NCBI RefSeq assembly: GCF_014192155.1
Contig: NZ_JACHXO010000004.1
Location: forward strand, 310,001-374,000
From: Roseateles terrae
GTDB taxonomy: Bacteria; Pseudomonadota; Gammaproteobacteria; Burkholderiales; Burkholderiaceae_C
Length of the DNA: 64,000 bases
Reading direction: 5' to 3'
Shown here: in pieces, positions 9,224 to 17,381 of the stretch
How the letters are laid out: the number at the start of each line of letters is the position of its first letter
Numbering within the stretch: the stretch's first letter is position 1
Notes under the pieces: model-generated
What the model was told of the DNA's origin: nothing
The model's input: only the letters and a program-made list of their open reading frames with translations
Database searches by the model: none
Translations under genes and position numbers: made by a program

Positions 9224-10963
9224 ATGAATCTTGCGACTCGCTGCACCACCTGCGGCACCATCTTTCGGGTGGTGCAGGACCAGCTTCGCGTCTCTGAGGG
9301 CTGGGTGCGCTGCGGCCGATGTGCCGAGGTGTTTGATGCGCGCGAGCAGCTGTTTGATCTGGAGCGCGACAGTCCCCCGCCGTGGCCGCCGGTGGCTGCC
9401 AGCGGTGCTGCTGCGCCGCGGCAGCCGGCCTTGCCGCCGGCGCCCGCCCCGATGACGCCTCAGCCGGCGCCCGACATGAGCCGGGCGATGAGCCCGTCTG
9501 CGGGGGCCCTGCCCTCCCCCATGGCACCGGCGATGGCTCCGGTGATGCCTGCCCCCACGCCGCGCGAGCTGGCGGCGCCGCGTTACCAGCCGGACCAGGG
9601 GCCGACGACCTTCCCGAGCCAGTCGATGGCGGCGGCGTTTGATGATGTGCCGCGCCGCACGGCGCCGGTGCCGATGGAAGCGCCGCGGGACAGTGGCTGG
9701 ATTCCAAATGATGACAACGAGCTGAATCCGTTCTCGCCGTCGCGGCCGTTGCCGGGCGACTTCGATGATGACGGTGATTCCTTGCTGCCTTCGACGCCGC
9801 ACTACAGCCGGCCGCGGACGCGCCCGACGGGCGGTTCGGGGCGTGGGCGTGGGCCGGCGGCGCCGGAGGCGAGGCAGGAGCCGGCGTATGAGTCGGCTTA
9901 TGACGAGGATCGTGTCGAGCCGTTCCTGTCGGCGGCGCCTGGGCCGGCGCCGGTGGAGGATCCGCGATCGCATCTGCCTGAGCCCAAGGGCATGCGGTTT
10001 GAGGAAGACGAACTGCCGCCGCCGGTGGCGGATGATGAACGTCCGGATGTCCTGTTGAATTTGAGTGGGGCGTCGGCGGCGAGGTTGCAGCAGCAGGAGC
10101 CGATGCTCGATCCGCGGGTGCCGGTGCGTGCGCCGGTCGATCCGGGTGAACCGTCGCTGATGCCGGGTGAGCGTCCGGAGGTGCCGTTGACGCGTGCGGA
10201 GCGCAAGGCTGCGGAGAAGGCGGCGGCGCGTGAGGCGGCGGAGGCGGCGCGGCTGGCGAAGCTGGAGGCGAAGGAAGCGGAGCGTGCGGCCAAGGAAGCG
10301 CGTGAAGCCGAGAAGGAAGCTGAGAAGCAGGCGGCGCGTGCGGCGAAGGAAGCGGAGAAGCTGGCCATCGAGACGCGCAAGGCGGCGGAGAAGGCGGCGC
10401 AGGCGGAGGCGCGGATCAAGAGCCGGGAGGCCTCGGATGCTGCGGCTTCGGTGCCCAGTTTTGTGCGCAAGGCCGAGTCTGCACAGCGCTGGCATCGTCC
10501 CTGGGTGCGTGCCACGTTGGGCACGGCGGCCTTGGGATTGCTGGTGGGGGTGGCGGGTCAGATTGCCTGGACGGGTCGCGAGGCCATTGCGGCGCAGTAC
10601 CCCTTTGCGCGCCCGATGCTGTCGAAGATGACGACGGCGATGGGCCAGGAGCTGAAGCCTTGGCAGCACATTGAGGCTTTGAGTGTGGAGAGCAGCAGTC
10701 TCAATCCGGCGGGCGAAGGCAACCATTACCGTCTGACTTTGAGTCTGCGCAACCGCAGCAACTGGGATGTGGCCCAGCCCTGGGTGGACCTGAGCCTGAC
10801 GGACCCATCGGGTCAGTTGGTGGTGAGGAAGATGCTGTCGCCGCAGGAGCTGCATGCCACGCAGCCCGCATTTACGGCGGGCGCGGACCAGCAGTTGCAG
10901 GTGGTTTTCGACAGCGGCAACACCAAGATCAGCGGCTACACCGTCGAGCTGTTTTACCCCTGA
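9224..10963 (+). CDS. Zinc-ribbon (MJ0042-type) and DUF3426 membrane protein
   Basis: 579 residues from the ATG at 9224, which puts the zinc ribbon at the N-terminus: CTTCGTIFRV and RCGRCAEVFDA provide two CxxC pairs. A long Pro/Ala/Asp-rich disordered region (about 60-320) follows. Next is a highly charged Ala/Glu/Lys/Arg helix (about 340-420), then one membrane segment (about 440-460), then a DUF3426 domain. The layout suggests a cytoplasmic zinc-ribbon head and a periplasmic tail; function is unknown. It follows prmA directly, as in many Burkholderiales. An in-frame start at 9170 is possible but poorer. Confidence 0.85.
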   Translation: MNLATRCTTCGTIFRVVQDQLRVSEGWVRCGRCAEVFDAREQLFDLERDSPPPWPPVAASGAAAPRQPALPPAPAPMTPQPAPDMSRAMSPSAGALPSPMAPAMAPVMPAPTPRELAAPRYQPDQGPTTFPSQSMAAAFDDVPRRTAPVPMEAPRDSGWIPNDDNELNPFSPSRPLPGDFDDDGDSLLPSTPHYSRPRTRPTGGSGRGRGPAAPEARQEPAYESAYDEDRVEPFLSAAPGPAPVEDPRSHLPEPKGMRFEEDELPPPVADDERPDVLLNLSGASAARLQQQEPMLDPRVPVRAPVDPGEPSLMPGERPEVPLTRAERKAAEKAAAREAAEAARLAKLEAKEAERAAKEAREAEKEAEKQAARAAKEAEKLAIETRKAAEKAAQAEARIKSREASDAAASVPSFVRKAESAQRWHRPWVRATLGTAALGLLVGVAGQIAWTGREAIAAQYPFARPMLSKMTTAMGQELKPWQHIEALSVESSSLNPAGEGNHYRLTLSLRNRSNWDVAQPWVDLSLTDPSGQLVVRKMLSPQELHATQPAFTAGADQQLQVVFDSGNTKISGYTVELFYP

Positions 10964-11040
10964 CCGCGCGCACCACGCGCGCAGCGTCGTCCAATCTGCA
11001 GTGCAGGTTCACCGCCCCTCGTTGCACATCGTCGTGCAGC

Positions 11041-11218
11041 ACGAGCGAAGCGTCGTGCCACCGGCGGTGCAGGTTCACCGCGTCTGGTGGCACCTAGTCG
11101 GGCGGGACGAGCGAAGCGTCGTGCCACCGGCGGTGCAGGTTCACCGCGTCTGGTGGCACCTAGTCGGGCGGGACGAGCGAAGCGTCGTCCAACCGGCGGT
11201 GGGGGTTCGCTGAAGAGG
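11041..11218. repeat. 66-bp tandem repeat, 2.7 copies
   Basis: Two copies (11041-11106 and 11107-11172) are nearly identical, and a third, partial copy (11173-11218) diverges at its end. A more degenerate copy seems to precede them from about 10981. Each unit holds GGTGGCAC followed, across the unit boundary, by GTGCCACC, so adjacent units can form 8-bp stems. The frame is open because 66 is a multiple of three, but I see no coding signal. Confidence 0.85.
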
Positions 11219-11268
11219 GTCCCCGCCGGGCCGCCCCAAGGGGGCCCGCAGCCCCCTCGGGGGGCAGT

Positions 11269-11295
11269 GTTTGGCTGGCCCTAGGCCAGCCAAAC
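11269..11295. terminator. Perfect 12-bp hairpin, possible terminator element
   Basis: GTTTGGCTGGCC, a three-base loop (CTA), then the exact complement GGCCAGCCAAAC. There is no T-run on either side, so on its own it is not a classical intrinsic terminator. It lies between the convergent ends of the DUF3426 gene and the histone-like gene and may end or stabilise the upstream transcript. Confidence 0.55.
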
Positions 11296-11303
11296 CGGGG
11301 GCC

Positions 11304-11331
11304 AAAAAAAACCCGGCCGAAGCCGGGTTTT
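11304..11331 (-). terminator. Rho-independent terminator of the histone-like gene
   Basis: Ten-bp stem AAAACCCGGC / GCCGGGTTTT around a TTCG tetraloop when read on the minus strand, followed by a run of eight T on that strand. It sits 36 bp after the stop of the minus-strand histone H1-like gene. Confidence 0.88.
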
Positions 11332-11367
11332 GATTCAGCTGGGCCTGCAGGAGGCCCAGGCTCAAGC

Positions 11368-12039
11368 TCAGGGCTTGTTGCCGGTCGGGAACGGCCAGGC
11401 CGCTTGCGGGCTCAGCGCGGTCTTGGCAGCAGGCGCGGGAGCAGCAGCGGGCTTCGCAGCGGCAGCAGGCGCAGGGGCAGCGGCAGGCTTGGCAGCAGCC
11501 TTCTTGGCAGAAGCCTTCTTCGCGGCCGGCTTCGCAGCAGGCTTGGAAGCCTTGGCAGCGGGCTTGGCAGCGGTGGCCTTCTTGGCAGCAGCCTTCGCAG
11601 CAGGCTTGGCAGCCGACTTCGAAGCAGCCTTGGTCGCCGGCTTGGCAGCCTTGGCAACAGCCTTGACCGGGGGCTTCTTGGCAGCGGAGGCCTTCTTCGC
11701 AGGAGCAGCGGCCTTCTTCGCCGGTGCAGCCTTCTTGGGAGCAGCGGCCTTCTTGGCCGGAGCAGCCTTCTTGGCAGCAACCTTCTTCGCAGCCGGTGCA
11801 GCCTTCTTGGCAGCAGCCGCCTTCTTGGCCGGAGCGGCCTTCTTCGCCGGAGCAGCCTTCTTCGCTGCAGCAGCCTTCTTCGCCGGAGCGGCCTTCTTGG
11901 CGGCCGGAGCTGCCTTCTTGGCCGGAGCGGCCTTCTTCGCCGGAGCGGCCTTCTTTGCCGGAGCAGCCTTCTTCGCTGCAGCAGCCTTCTTCGCCGGGGC
12001 GGCCTTCTTGGCCGGAGCGGCCTTCTTCGCAGTTGCCAT
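11368..12039 (-). CDS. Histone H1-like, lysine/alanine-repeat DNA-binding protein
   Basis: 223 residues made almost entirely of AKKAAPAKKA-type repeats, like the C-terminal tail of histone H1 and the Bordetella BpH1 / chlamydial Hc families. It should bind DNA non-specifically and compact the nucleoid; the copy number of such repeats varies between strains. The C-terminal third changes to SAAKPAAKAA and APAPAAAAKP motifs and ends PFPTGNKP. A strong ribosome site (AAGGAGA) precedes the ATG. A perfect 16-bp palindrome lies 40 bp upstream. Confidence 0.88.
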   Translation of the reverse strand: MATAKKAAPAKKAAPAKKAAAAKKAAPAKKAAPAKKAAPAKKAAPAAKKAAPAKKAAAAKKAAPAKKAAPAKKAAAAKKAAPAAKKVAAKKAAPAKKAAAPKKAAPAKKAAAPAKKASAAKKPPVKAVAKAAKPATKAASKSAAKPAAKAAAKKATAAKPAAKASKPAAKPAAKKASAKKAAAKPAAAPAPAAAAKPAAAPAPAAKTALSPQAAWPFPTGNKP

Positions 12040-12078
12040 TTCAGTTCTCCTTGATCAAGTGGAAATAGCCCTGCCCGT

Positions 12079-12094
12079 CAACAACCGGTTGTTG
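12079..12094. promoter_or_regulatory. 16-bp perfect palindrome upstream of the histone-like gene
   Basis: CAACAACCGGTTGTTG reads the same on both strands and lies 40 bp before the ATG of the minus-strand histone-like gene, where an operator would be expected. I cannot name a regulator. The rest of the 12040-12269 gap shows no gene. Confidence 0.45.
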
Positions 12095-12269
12095 CCAGTG
12101 CAGGTATCCATTGCCCATGAGTCGAGGGAGTTCGCCACGGTGCAATGAATCAGGGTGCGATGCAAGGCCGCCGCTTCTATGTCGGTCGGTGAATTGCATC
12201 GCCAATCTTGATCTCTTTTCTACAGTCAAACAGTCAACCGATCAGGGGTTGCTCCGGCCAGGGACTTCA

Positions 12270-13484
12270 TCAGTCCCAGGACAGGGCGCCGCCCGATTGG
12301 TATTCGATCACGCGGGTCTCGAAGAAGTTGCGTTCCTTCTTCAAGTCAATCATCTCGCTCATCCACGGGAAGGGGTTCTCTTCATTCGGGAAGAGAGCCT
12401 CCAGGCCGATCTGGGTGGCGCGACGGTTGGCGATATAGCGCAGATAGCCCTTGAACATCGCAGCATTCAGACCCAGCACGCCACGGGGCATGGTGTCTTC
12501 GGCATAGCGGTATTCCAGTTCGACGGCCTGCTCAAACAGCTGCTTGATCTCGGCGCGGAACTCGGGCGTCCACAGATGGGGATTCTCCAGCTTGATCTGA
12601 TTGATCAGATCAATGCCGAAGTTGCAATGCATGGATTCGTCACGGAGGATGTACTGATACTGCTCGGCAGCACCGGTCATCTTGTTCTGGCGACCCAGCG
12701 CCAGGATCTGCGTGAAGCCGACGTAGAAGAACAGGCCTTCCATCAGGCAGGCAAACACGATCAGCGACTTCAGCAGCGTCTGGTCCGTCTCCGGCGTGCC
12801 GGTGACGAAGTTGGGATCCATGATCGCGTCGATGAAGGGGATGAGGAACTCATCCTTGTCGCGGATCGACTTCACCTCGTGATAGGCGTTGAAGATCTCG
12901 CTTTCGTCCAGACCCAGCGATTCAACGATGTATTGATACGCGTGGGTGTGGATCGCTTCCTCGAAGGCCTGGCGCAGCAGGAACTGGCGGGCTTCAGGCG
13001 CGGTGATGTGGCGATAGGTGCCCAGAACGATGTTGTTGGCCGCCAGCGAATCCGCGGTCACGAAGAAACCGAGGTTGCGCTTGATGATGCGGCGCTCGTC
13101 CTCGGTCAGACCATTCGGGTCTTTCCAGAGCGCGATGTCGCGGGACATGTTCACTTCCTGCGGCATCCAGTGATTGGCGCAGGTGGCGAGGTACTTTTCC
13201 CAGGCCCACTTGTACTTGAACGGCACCAGCTGGTTGACGTCGGTCTGACCATTGATGATGCGTTTGTCCGCGACGTTGACGCGGCGGGCACTGGCGGCTT
13301 GGGCACTGTCTTGGGCAGCATTCATCGATGCGCCGACGCCGGCACCGGATGACACCGCAGCGGTGGCAGTCGAAGCGACGGATTGACGCGCGGCGTCCAT
13401 GGGATTCATGGTCGCTGCGTGAATCGATGCACCGGAGGCCGGCGCGCTGCTCGAAGGTTTACGGTCTTCTTCCCAAACCAACAT
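12270..13484 (-). CDS. nrdB: Ribonucleoside-diphosphate reductase, class Ia, beta subunit
   Basis: 404 residues from the ATG at 13484, chosen for the ribosome site GGAAG 7 bases upstream. Holds the di-iron tyrosyl-radical centre used by NrdA. The first 70 or so residues are a low-complexity Ala/Ser extension ([11 protein letters not shown]...). The ferritin-like fold follows: [19 protein letters not shown], the [13 protein letters not shown] helix with metal ligands, and the [13 protein letters not shown] helix with further ligands. A longer frame reaches 13799 but is not supported. nrdA lies upstream on the same strand, with a structured 337-bp gap. Confidence 0.95.
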   Translation of the reverse strand: MLVWEEDRKPSSSAPASGASIHAATMNPMDAARQSVASTATAAVSSGAGVGASMNAAQDSAQAASARRVNVADKRIINGQTDVNQLVPFKYKWAWEKYLATCANHWMPQEVNMSRDIALWKDPNGLTEDERRIIKRNLGFFVTADSLAANNIVLGTYRHITAPEARQFLLRQAFEEAIHTHAYQYIVESLGLDESEIFNAYHEVKSIRDKDEFLIPFIDAIMDPNFVTGTPETDQTLLKSLIVFACLMEGLFFYVGFTQILALGRQNKMTGAAEQYQYILRDESMHCNFGIDLINQIKLENPHLWTPEFRAEIKQLFEQAVELEYRYAEDTMPRGVLGLNAAMFKGYLRYIANRRATQIGLEALFPNEENPFPWMSEMIDLKKERNFFETRVIEYQSGGALSWD

Positions 13485-13506
13485 GGTGGTCTTCCTATCG
13501 TCGCGG

Positions 13507-13535
13507 ATTATCGGAGTGTTGTGTTCAAACACAAA
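13507..13535 (-). promoter_or_regulatory. Candidate sigma70 promoter of nrdB with internal palindrome
   Basis: On the minus strand TTTGTG, a 17-base spacer and GATAAT (13512-13507), 23 bp before the nrdB ATG. The spacer and -35 overlap the inverted repeat TTGTGTT-CA-AACACAA (13519-13534), a possible operator. It suggests nrdB can be transcribed independently of nrdA. Confidence 0.5.
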
Positions 13536-13631
13536 GGACTTCTTGACTTCAGCGCCACTTCCCTGTTGCTGGTCCGCATCGCATTTCGCTTCCGATGAGG
13601 CGCGCGGTGTGGGGATGTGAAGCGTTGAAGC

Positions 13632-13721
13632 GGCAGACCAGCGGTCTGCCGACAAGTGTTCATCGATGCTTTCGCGGCGTCCTGCAAAAACACCCGACGC
13701 CCGGAAACATCGATGAACACT
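13632..13721. repeat. Two strong hairpins in the nrdA-nrdB gap
   Basis: First: GGCAGACC-AGC-GGTCTGCC (13632-13650). Second: a perfect 14-bp inverted repeat AGTGTTCATCGATG (13655-13668) / CATCGATGAACACT (13708-13721), whose interior carries another 6-bp stem, GGCGTC (13676-13681) / GACGCC (13696-13701). No T-run follows on the minus strand. This could be an attenuator, an mRNA-processing site, or a termination region between the two reductase genes. Confidence 0.7.
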
Positions 13722-13821
13722 CGCATCGCGAGCGTCAGCCCGACTTTTCCGCAAGGCTTGCTGCAGAGGATTCACTCCTTTGCAGCAGCCTCGCGGCATT
13801 CATCGGCGCATCAACAACTGC

Positions 13822-16758
13822 TTACTGGCAGGCTTCGCAACCCGGGTCGTCAATGGCGCAGAACTTGACGTCGGTGGCCGGCGTTGCAGCGTCGATCACG
13901 GGCGAGACCGAGGTCTCCACCGCCACTGCCGCCATCGGTGCCACGGCTGCGGCGACCGGCGCGGTGTGCATGCCACCGGCCGAACTGCTCACTGCATTGA
14001 GCTGGCCGGCGTTTTGCACCGTGCTCTTCTCGGCGTGCGTCGCACCCATCGTGCGGAGGTAGTAGGTGGTCTTCAGACCCCGCTGCCACGCCAGCTTGTA
14101 GGTTTCGTCCAGACGCTTGCCCGACGCACCGGCCATGTAGATGTTCAGGCTCTGCGCCTGGTCGATCCACTTCTGGCGGCGTGCAGCGGCTTCCACCAGC
14201 CACACGGTGTCGACTTCGAAAGCGGTCGCGTAGAGCTGCTTCAGCTCTTCCGGCACGCGGTCAATGCGGCGCAGCGAACCGTCGAAGTGCTTCAGGTCCA
14301 TGACCATCACGTCGTCCCACAGGCCCAGCTTCTTCAGGTCGCGGACCAGGCACTCATTCACCACGGTGAATTCGCCGGACAGGTTGGACTTCACCGACAG
14401 GTTGCCGAAGCAGGGCTCGATCGACGCATCCACCCCAATGATGTTGGAGATGGTGGCGGTCGGCGCAATGGCCACGCAGTTGCTGTTGCGCATGCCGTCA
14501 CGGGCGATCTTGGCGCGCAGGGCGTCCCAGTCCAGGGTGGCGGAACGGTCCACGTCCACATAACCGCCGCGAGCTTCGGCCAGCAGGTTCAGAGAGTCGA
14601 TCGGCAGGATGCCGCGGTCCCACAGCGAGCCGCGATAGCTGCTGTAGCGACCACGCTCGGCGGCCAGTTCGGTCGAAGCCCAGTAGGCGTGGTAGCAGAC
14701 CGCTTCCATCGAACGGTCGGCGAATTCCACCGCGGCCTGCGAGGCGTAGGGCACGCGCAGCTCGTACAGCGCGTCCTGGAAGCCCATGATGCCCAGACCC
14801 ACCGGACGGTGACGCAGGTTGGAGTCACGTGCCTTCTTGACGGCGTAATAGTTGATGTCGATGACGTTGTCCAGCATCCGCATGGCGGTGGACACCGTCT
14901 TCTTCAGCTTGGCCTGGTCGATCTCGCCATCCTTCAGATGCTGCGCCAGGTTGACCGAGCCCAGGTTGCACACCGCGATTTCGTTGTCGTTGGTGTTCAG
15001 CGTGATCTCGGTGCACAGGTTGGACGAGTGCACCACGCCCACATGCTGCTGCGGCGAGCGCACGTTGCAGGCGTCCTTGAAGGTGATCCAGGGATGGCCG
15101 GTCTCGAACAGCATCGTCAGCATCTTGCGCCACAGGTCACGGGCCTGCATGCGCTTGTAGAGCTTGATCTCGCCACGGTCGGCCTTCGCCTCGTAGGCGA
15201 CGTAGGCCGTTTCGAAGGCCTGACCGAACAGGTCGTGCAGGTCGGGGCAGGTGGACGGGCTGAACAGGGTCCAGTCGCCGCCTTCGATGACGCGCTTCAT
15301 GAACAGGTCGGGAATCCAGTTCGCCGTGTTCATGTCGTGGGTACGGCGACGGTCGTCACCGGTGTTCTTGCGCAGCTCCAGGAATTCTTCGATGTCCAGG
15401 TGCCACGTTTCCAGGTAGGCGCAGACGGCGCCCTTGCGCTTGCCGCCCTGGTTCACCGCCACGGCCGTGTCGTTCACCACCTTCAGGAAGGGCACCACGC
15501 CCTGCGACTTGCCGTTGGTGCCCTTGATGTGGGAGCCGAGGGCGCGCACCGGCGTCCAGTCGTTGCCCAGACCGCCGGCGAACTTCGACAGCAGCGCGTT
15601 TTCCTTCAGGGCTTCGTAGATGCCGTCCAGGTCGTCGGCCACGGTCGTCAGGTAGCAGCTCGACAGCTGCGAGCGACGGGTGCCGGAGTTGAACAGCGTC
15701 GGGGTGCTGGACATGAAGTCGAAGCTCGACAGCACTTCATAGAACTCGATGGCGCGCGCTTCGCGGTCGATTTCGTTCAGCGCCAGGCCCATGGCCACAC
15801 GCATGAAGAAGGCCTGCGGCATTTCGATGCGGGTGCCGTCCACATGCAGGAAGTAGCGGTCGAACAGGGTCTGCAGGCCGAGGTAGTCGAACTGGAAGTC
15901 GCGTTCGGCCTTCAGGGCGGCGCCCAGCCGGGCCAGGTCGTACTGCTGCAGACGCTCGTCCAGCAGCTCGGCCTGCACGCCCTTCTTGATGAAGGTCGGG
16001 AAGTAGTCGGCGTAACGGCTGGCCATTTCGGCCTGCGTCACTTCCTCGCCCAGGATTTCGCGGCGGATCGTGTGCAGCAGCAGACGGGCGGTGGCGCGGG
16101 TGTAGCCCGGATCCTTTTCGATCAGGGTGCGGGCGGCCAGGATGGCGGCCTTGTAGACCTCATCGATCGGCACGCCGTCATACAGATTGCGCTTGGTCTC
16201 GGCCAGGATCGGGTCCGGCTTGACGTCGGCGCCCAGGCCTTCGCAGCTGGAGATGATCAGCCCAGACAGCTGGTTCAGGTCGAGCGGCACGCGGGCGCCG
16301 TTTTCGATCACATTGATGCCGGATTCCAGCACCGCGGCCTGCTGGGCTTCGCCCTGGACCTTGCGCTCCATCGCACGACGCTCGCGATACAGCACGTAGG
16401 CGCGGGCCACTTCATGGTGACCGCCGCGCATCAGCGCCAGCTCGACGTGATCCTGCACATCTTCAATATGGAAGGTGCCGCCGCCCGGACGCGAGCGCAG
16501 CAGTGCGCGCACGACGGCTTCGGTCAGCGCATCCACGGTCTCGCGCACGCTGGCGGATGCAGCGCCGCTGGTGCCATGCACGGCCAGGAAGGCCTTCATC
16601 ATGGCCACCGCCACCTTGCTCGGCTCGAAATGCACCACCGCGCCATTGCGGCGGATGATCTGGTAGGCCTGGTAGCTGCTGGCGGCCAGCGGTGCGGACT
16701 CGCGGGGAGTCTGCGCCAGGCCCGCTTCAGCGGTCGGTGTGACGGCGACTGTCTGCAT
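13822..16758 (-). CDS. nrdA: Ribonucleoside-diphosphate reductase, class Ia, alpha subunit
   Basis: 978 residues from the ATG at 16758 (GAGGA ribosome site). Reduces ribonucleoside diphosphates to deoxy forms. The N-terminal ATP-cone (IIRRNGAVVHFEPSKVA, about 35-130) gives allosteric control. In the barrel, SSCYLTTVADDLDGIYEAL holds one substrate cysteine and SSNLCTEITL gives the Asn-x-Cys-x-Glu catalytic triad. The C-terminus ends GCEACQ, with the shuttle cysteines spaced two apart rather than four as in E. coli. Longer than E. coli NrdA (761), mainly at the N-terminal side and by inserts. Likely NrdR-controlled. Confidence 0.96.
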   Translation of the reverse strand: MQTVAVTPTAEAGLAQTPRESAPLAASSYQAYQIIRRNGAVVHFEPSKVAVAMMKAFLAVHGTSGAASASVRETVDALTEAVVRALLRSRPGGGTFHIEDVQDHVELALMRGGHHEVARAYVLYRERRAMERKVQGEAQQAAVLESGINVIENGARVPLDLNQLSGLIISSCEGLGADVKPDPILAETKRNLYDGVPIDEVYKAAILAARTLIEKDPGYTRATARLLLHTIRREILGEEVTQAEMASRYADYFPTFIKKGVQAELLDERLQQYDLARLGAALKAERDFQFDYLGLQTLFDRYFLHVDGTRIEMPQAFFMRVAMGLALNEIDREARAIEFYEVLSSFDFMSSTPTLFNSGTRRSQLSSCYLTTVADDLDGIYEALKENALLSKFAGGLGNDWTPVRALGSHIKGTNGKSQGVVPFLKVVNDTAVAVNQGGKRKGAVCAYLETWHLDIEEFLELRKNTGDDRRRTHDMNTANWIPDLFMKRVIEGGDWTLFSPSTCPDLHDLFGQAFETAYVAYEAKADRGEIKLYKRMQARDLWRKMLTMLFETGHPWITFKDACNVRSPQQHVGVVHSSNLCTEITLNTNDNEIAVCNLGSVNLAQHLKDGEIDQAKLKKTVSTAMRMLDNVIDINYYAVKKARDSNLRHRPVGLGIMGFQDALYELRVPYASQAAVEFADRSMEAVCYHAYWASTELAAERGRYSSYRGSLWDRGILPIDSLNLLAEARGGYVDVDRSATLDWDALRAKIARDGMRNSNCVAIAPTATISNIIGVDASIEPCFGNLSVKSNLSGEFTVVNECLVRDLKKLGLWDDVMVMDLKHFDGSLRRIDRVPEELKQLYATAFEVDTVWLVEAAARRQKWIDQAQSLNIYMAGASGKRLDETYKLAWQRGLKTTYYLRTMGATHAEKSTVQNAGQLNAVSSSAGGMHTAPVAAAVAPMAAVAVETSVSPVIDAATPATDVKFCAIDDPGCEACQ

Positions 16759-16982
16759 GGGATCCTCGTCTGTTCTGGTTCGAAAAAAACAAAAAGCAAC
16801 GCCGTGCCCGGACAACCCGACCGGGCCAACGTCTCAATGATCAGGGTGGTGAAAAGTGCGTTTTTCCGCCGTGAATCCCGACACCGTCAGCAGACCGGCG
16901 CGCAGACAGCGCGGGGGCCTCGATGGAACAGCGGGGATGGCGTTCATCGCTGGTTTGCGAAGTCAGCAGGATAGCATGCGAG

Positions 16983-17013
16983 ACACTATATCTAGGGTCT
17001 CTCACACCTTCAA
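16983..17013 (-). promoter_or_regulatory. nrdA promoter overlapping an NrdR box
   Basis: Minus strand: TTGAAG (17013-17008), 17-base spacer, TATAGT (16990-16985). The 16-bp segment 16983-16998 (ACACTATATCTAGGGT on plus) matches the NrdR box consensus acaCwATATaTwGtgt closely and covers the -10. The start codon is about 230 bp away, leaving a long leader. I did not find a convincing second box at the usual three-turn distance. Confidence 0.65.
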
Positions 17014-17381
17014 GCAACTACCAATAGCGTTGCGGCGACGAAACCGACCTGGGCATGTCAGCCCTCGCAAGCCCTGCCCCCGCACAGCGCCGATGGATTC
17101 GGCATGTCCTTTTGAAGGCCCAGCATTGGCGCGGCTTGCGGGCCGGAAATGCCTGCAAACACGCATCATCAAAGGGGTCCCGCCAGGGGGGATCCGAGGG
17201 GGCCACGAACACCCCCTGTCCAGATGTCACAGCTGATCAGGACAAGCCCCATCTAGGGCCTTCCCGGAGAGACAACAGCGGGGCGCTATGCGGCCACCTG
17301 TGAGGGTCAGCGGAGGCGAGCGCGGCCTCCGGGATCGGCTGCCGCACAAGCCGCCGAACAAGCGGCCAAACAAGCGGACGA
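17014..17381. other. Noncoding stretch between nrdA promoter and pilR
   Basis: No supported gene. Contains G-rich runs, a short stem CGGAGGC/GCCTCCG (17311-17331) and three direct copies of an ACAAGC-type motif near 17345-17380 just after pilR. Short open frames here have no ribosome site or recognisable sequence. Confidence 0.5.

Noticed and set aside
9188-10855. 555-codon minus-strand open frame opposite the DUF3426 gene
   Set aside because: Arg/Leu-rich antisense of a low-complexity gene; no support.
10854-11213. Open frame through the 66-bp tandem repeat
   Set aside because: Open only because the repeat length is a multiple of three; no start signal or homology.
11041-11218. CRISPR array
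   Set aside because: Units are contiguous with no variable spacers, and there are no cas genes; no CRISPR pattern seen elsewhere in the window.
13780-16974. 1064-codon plus-strand open frame opposite nrdA
   Set aside because: Exact antisense of a well-conserved gene; composition (His/Gln/Gly/Val-rich) is what reversed high-GC coding sequence gives, and there is no domain.
17014-17033. Second NrdR box upstream of nrdA
   Set aside because: The best candidate matches poorly and its spacing from the first box is not the usual three helical turns.
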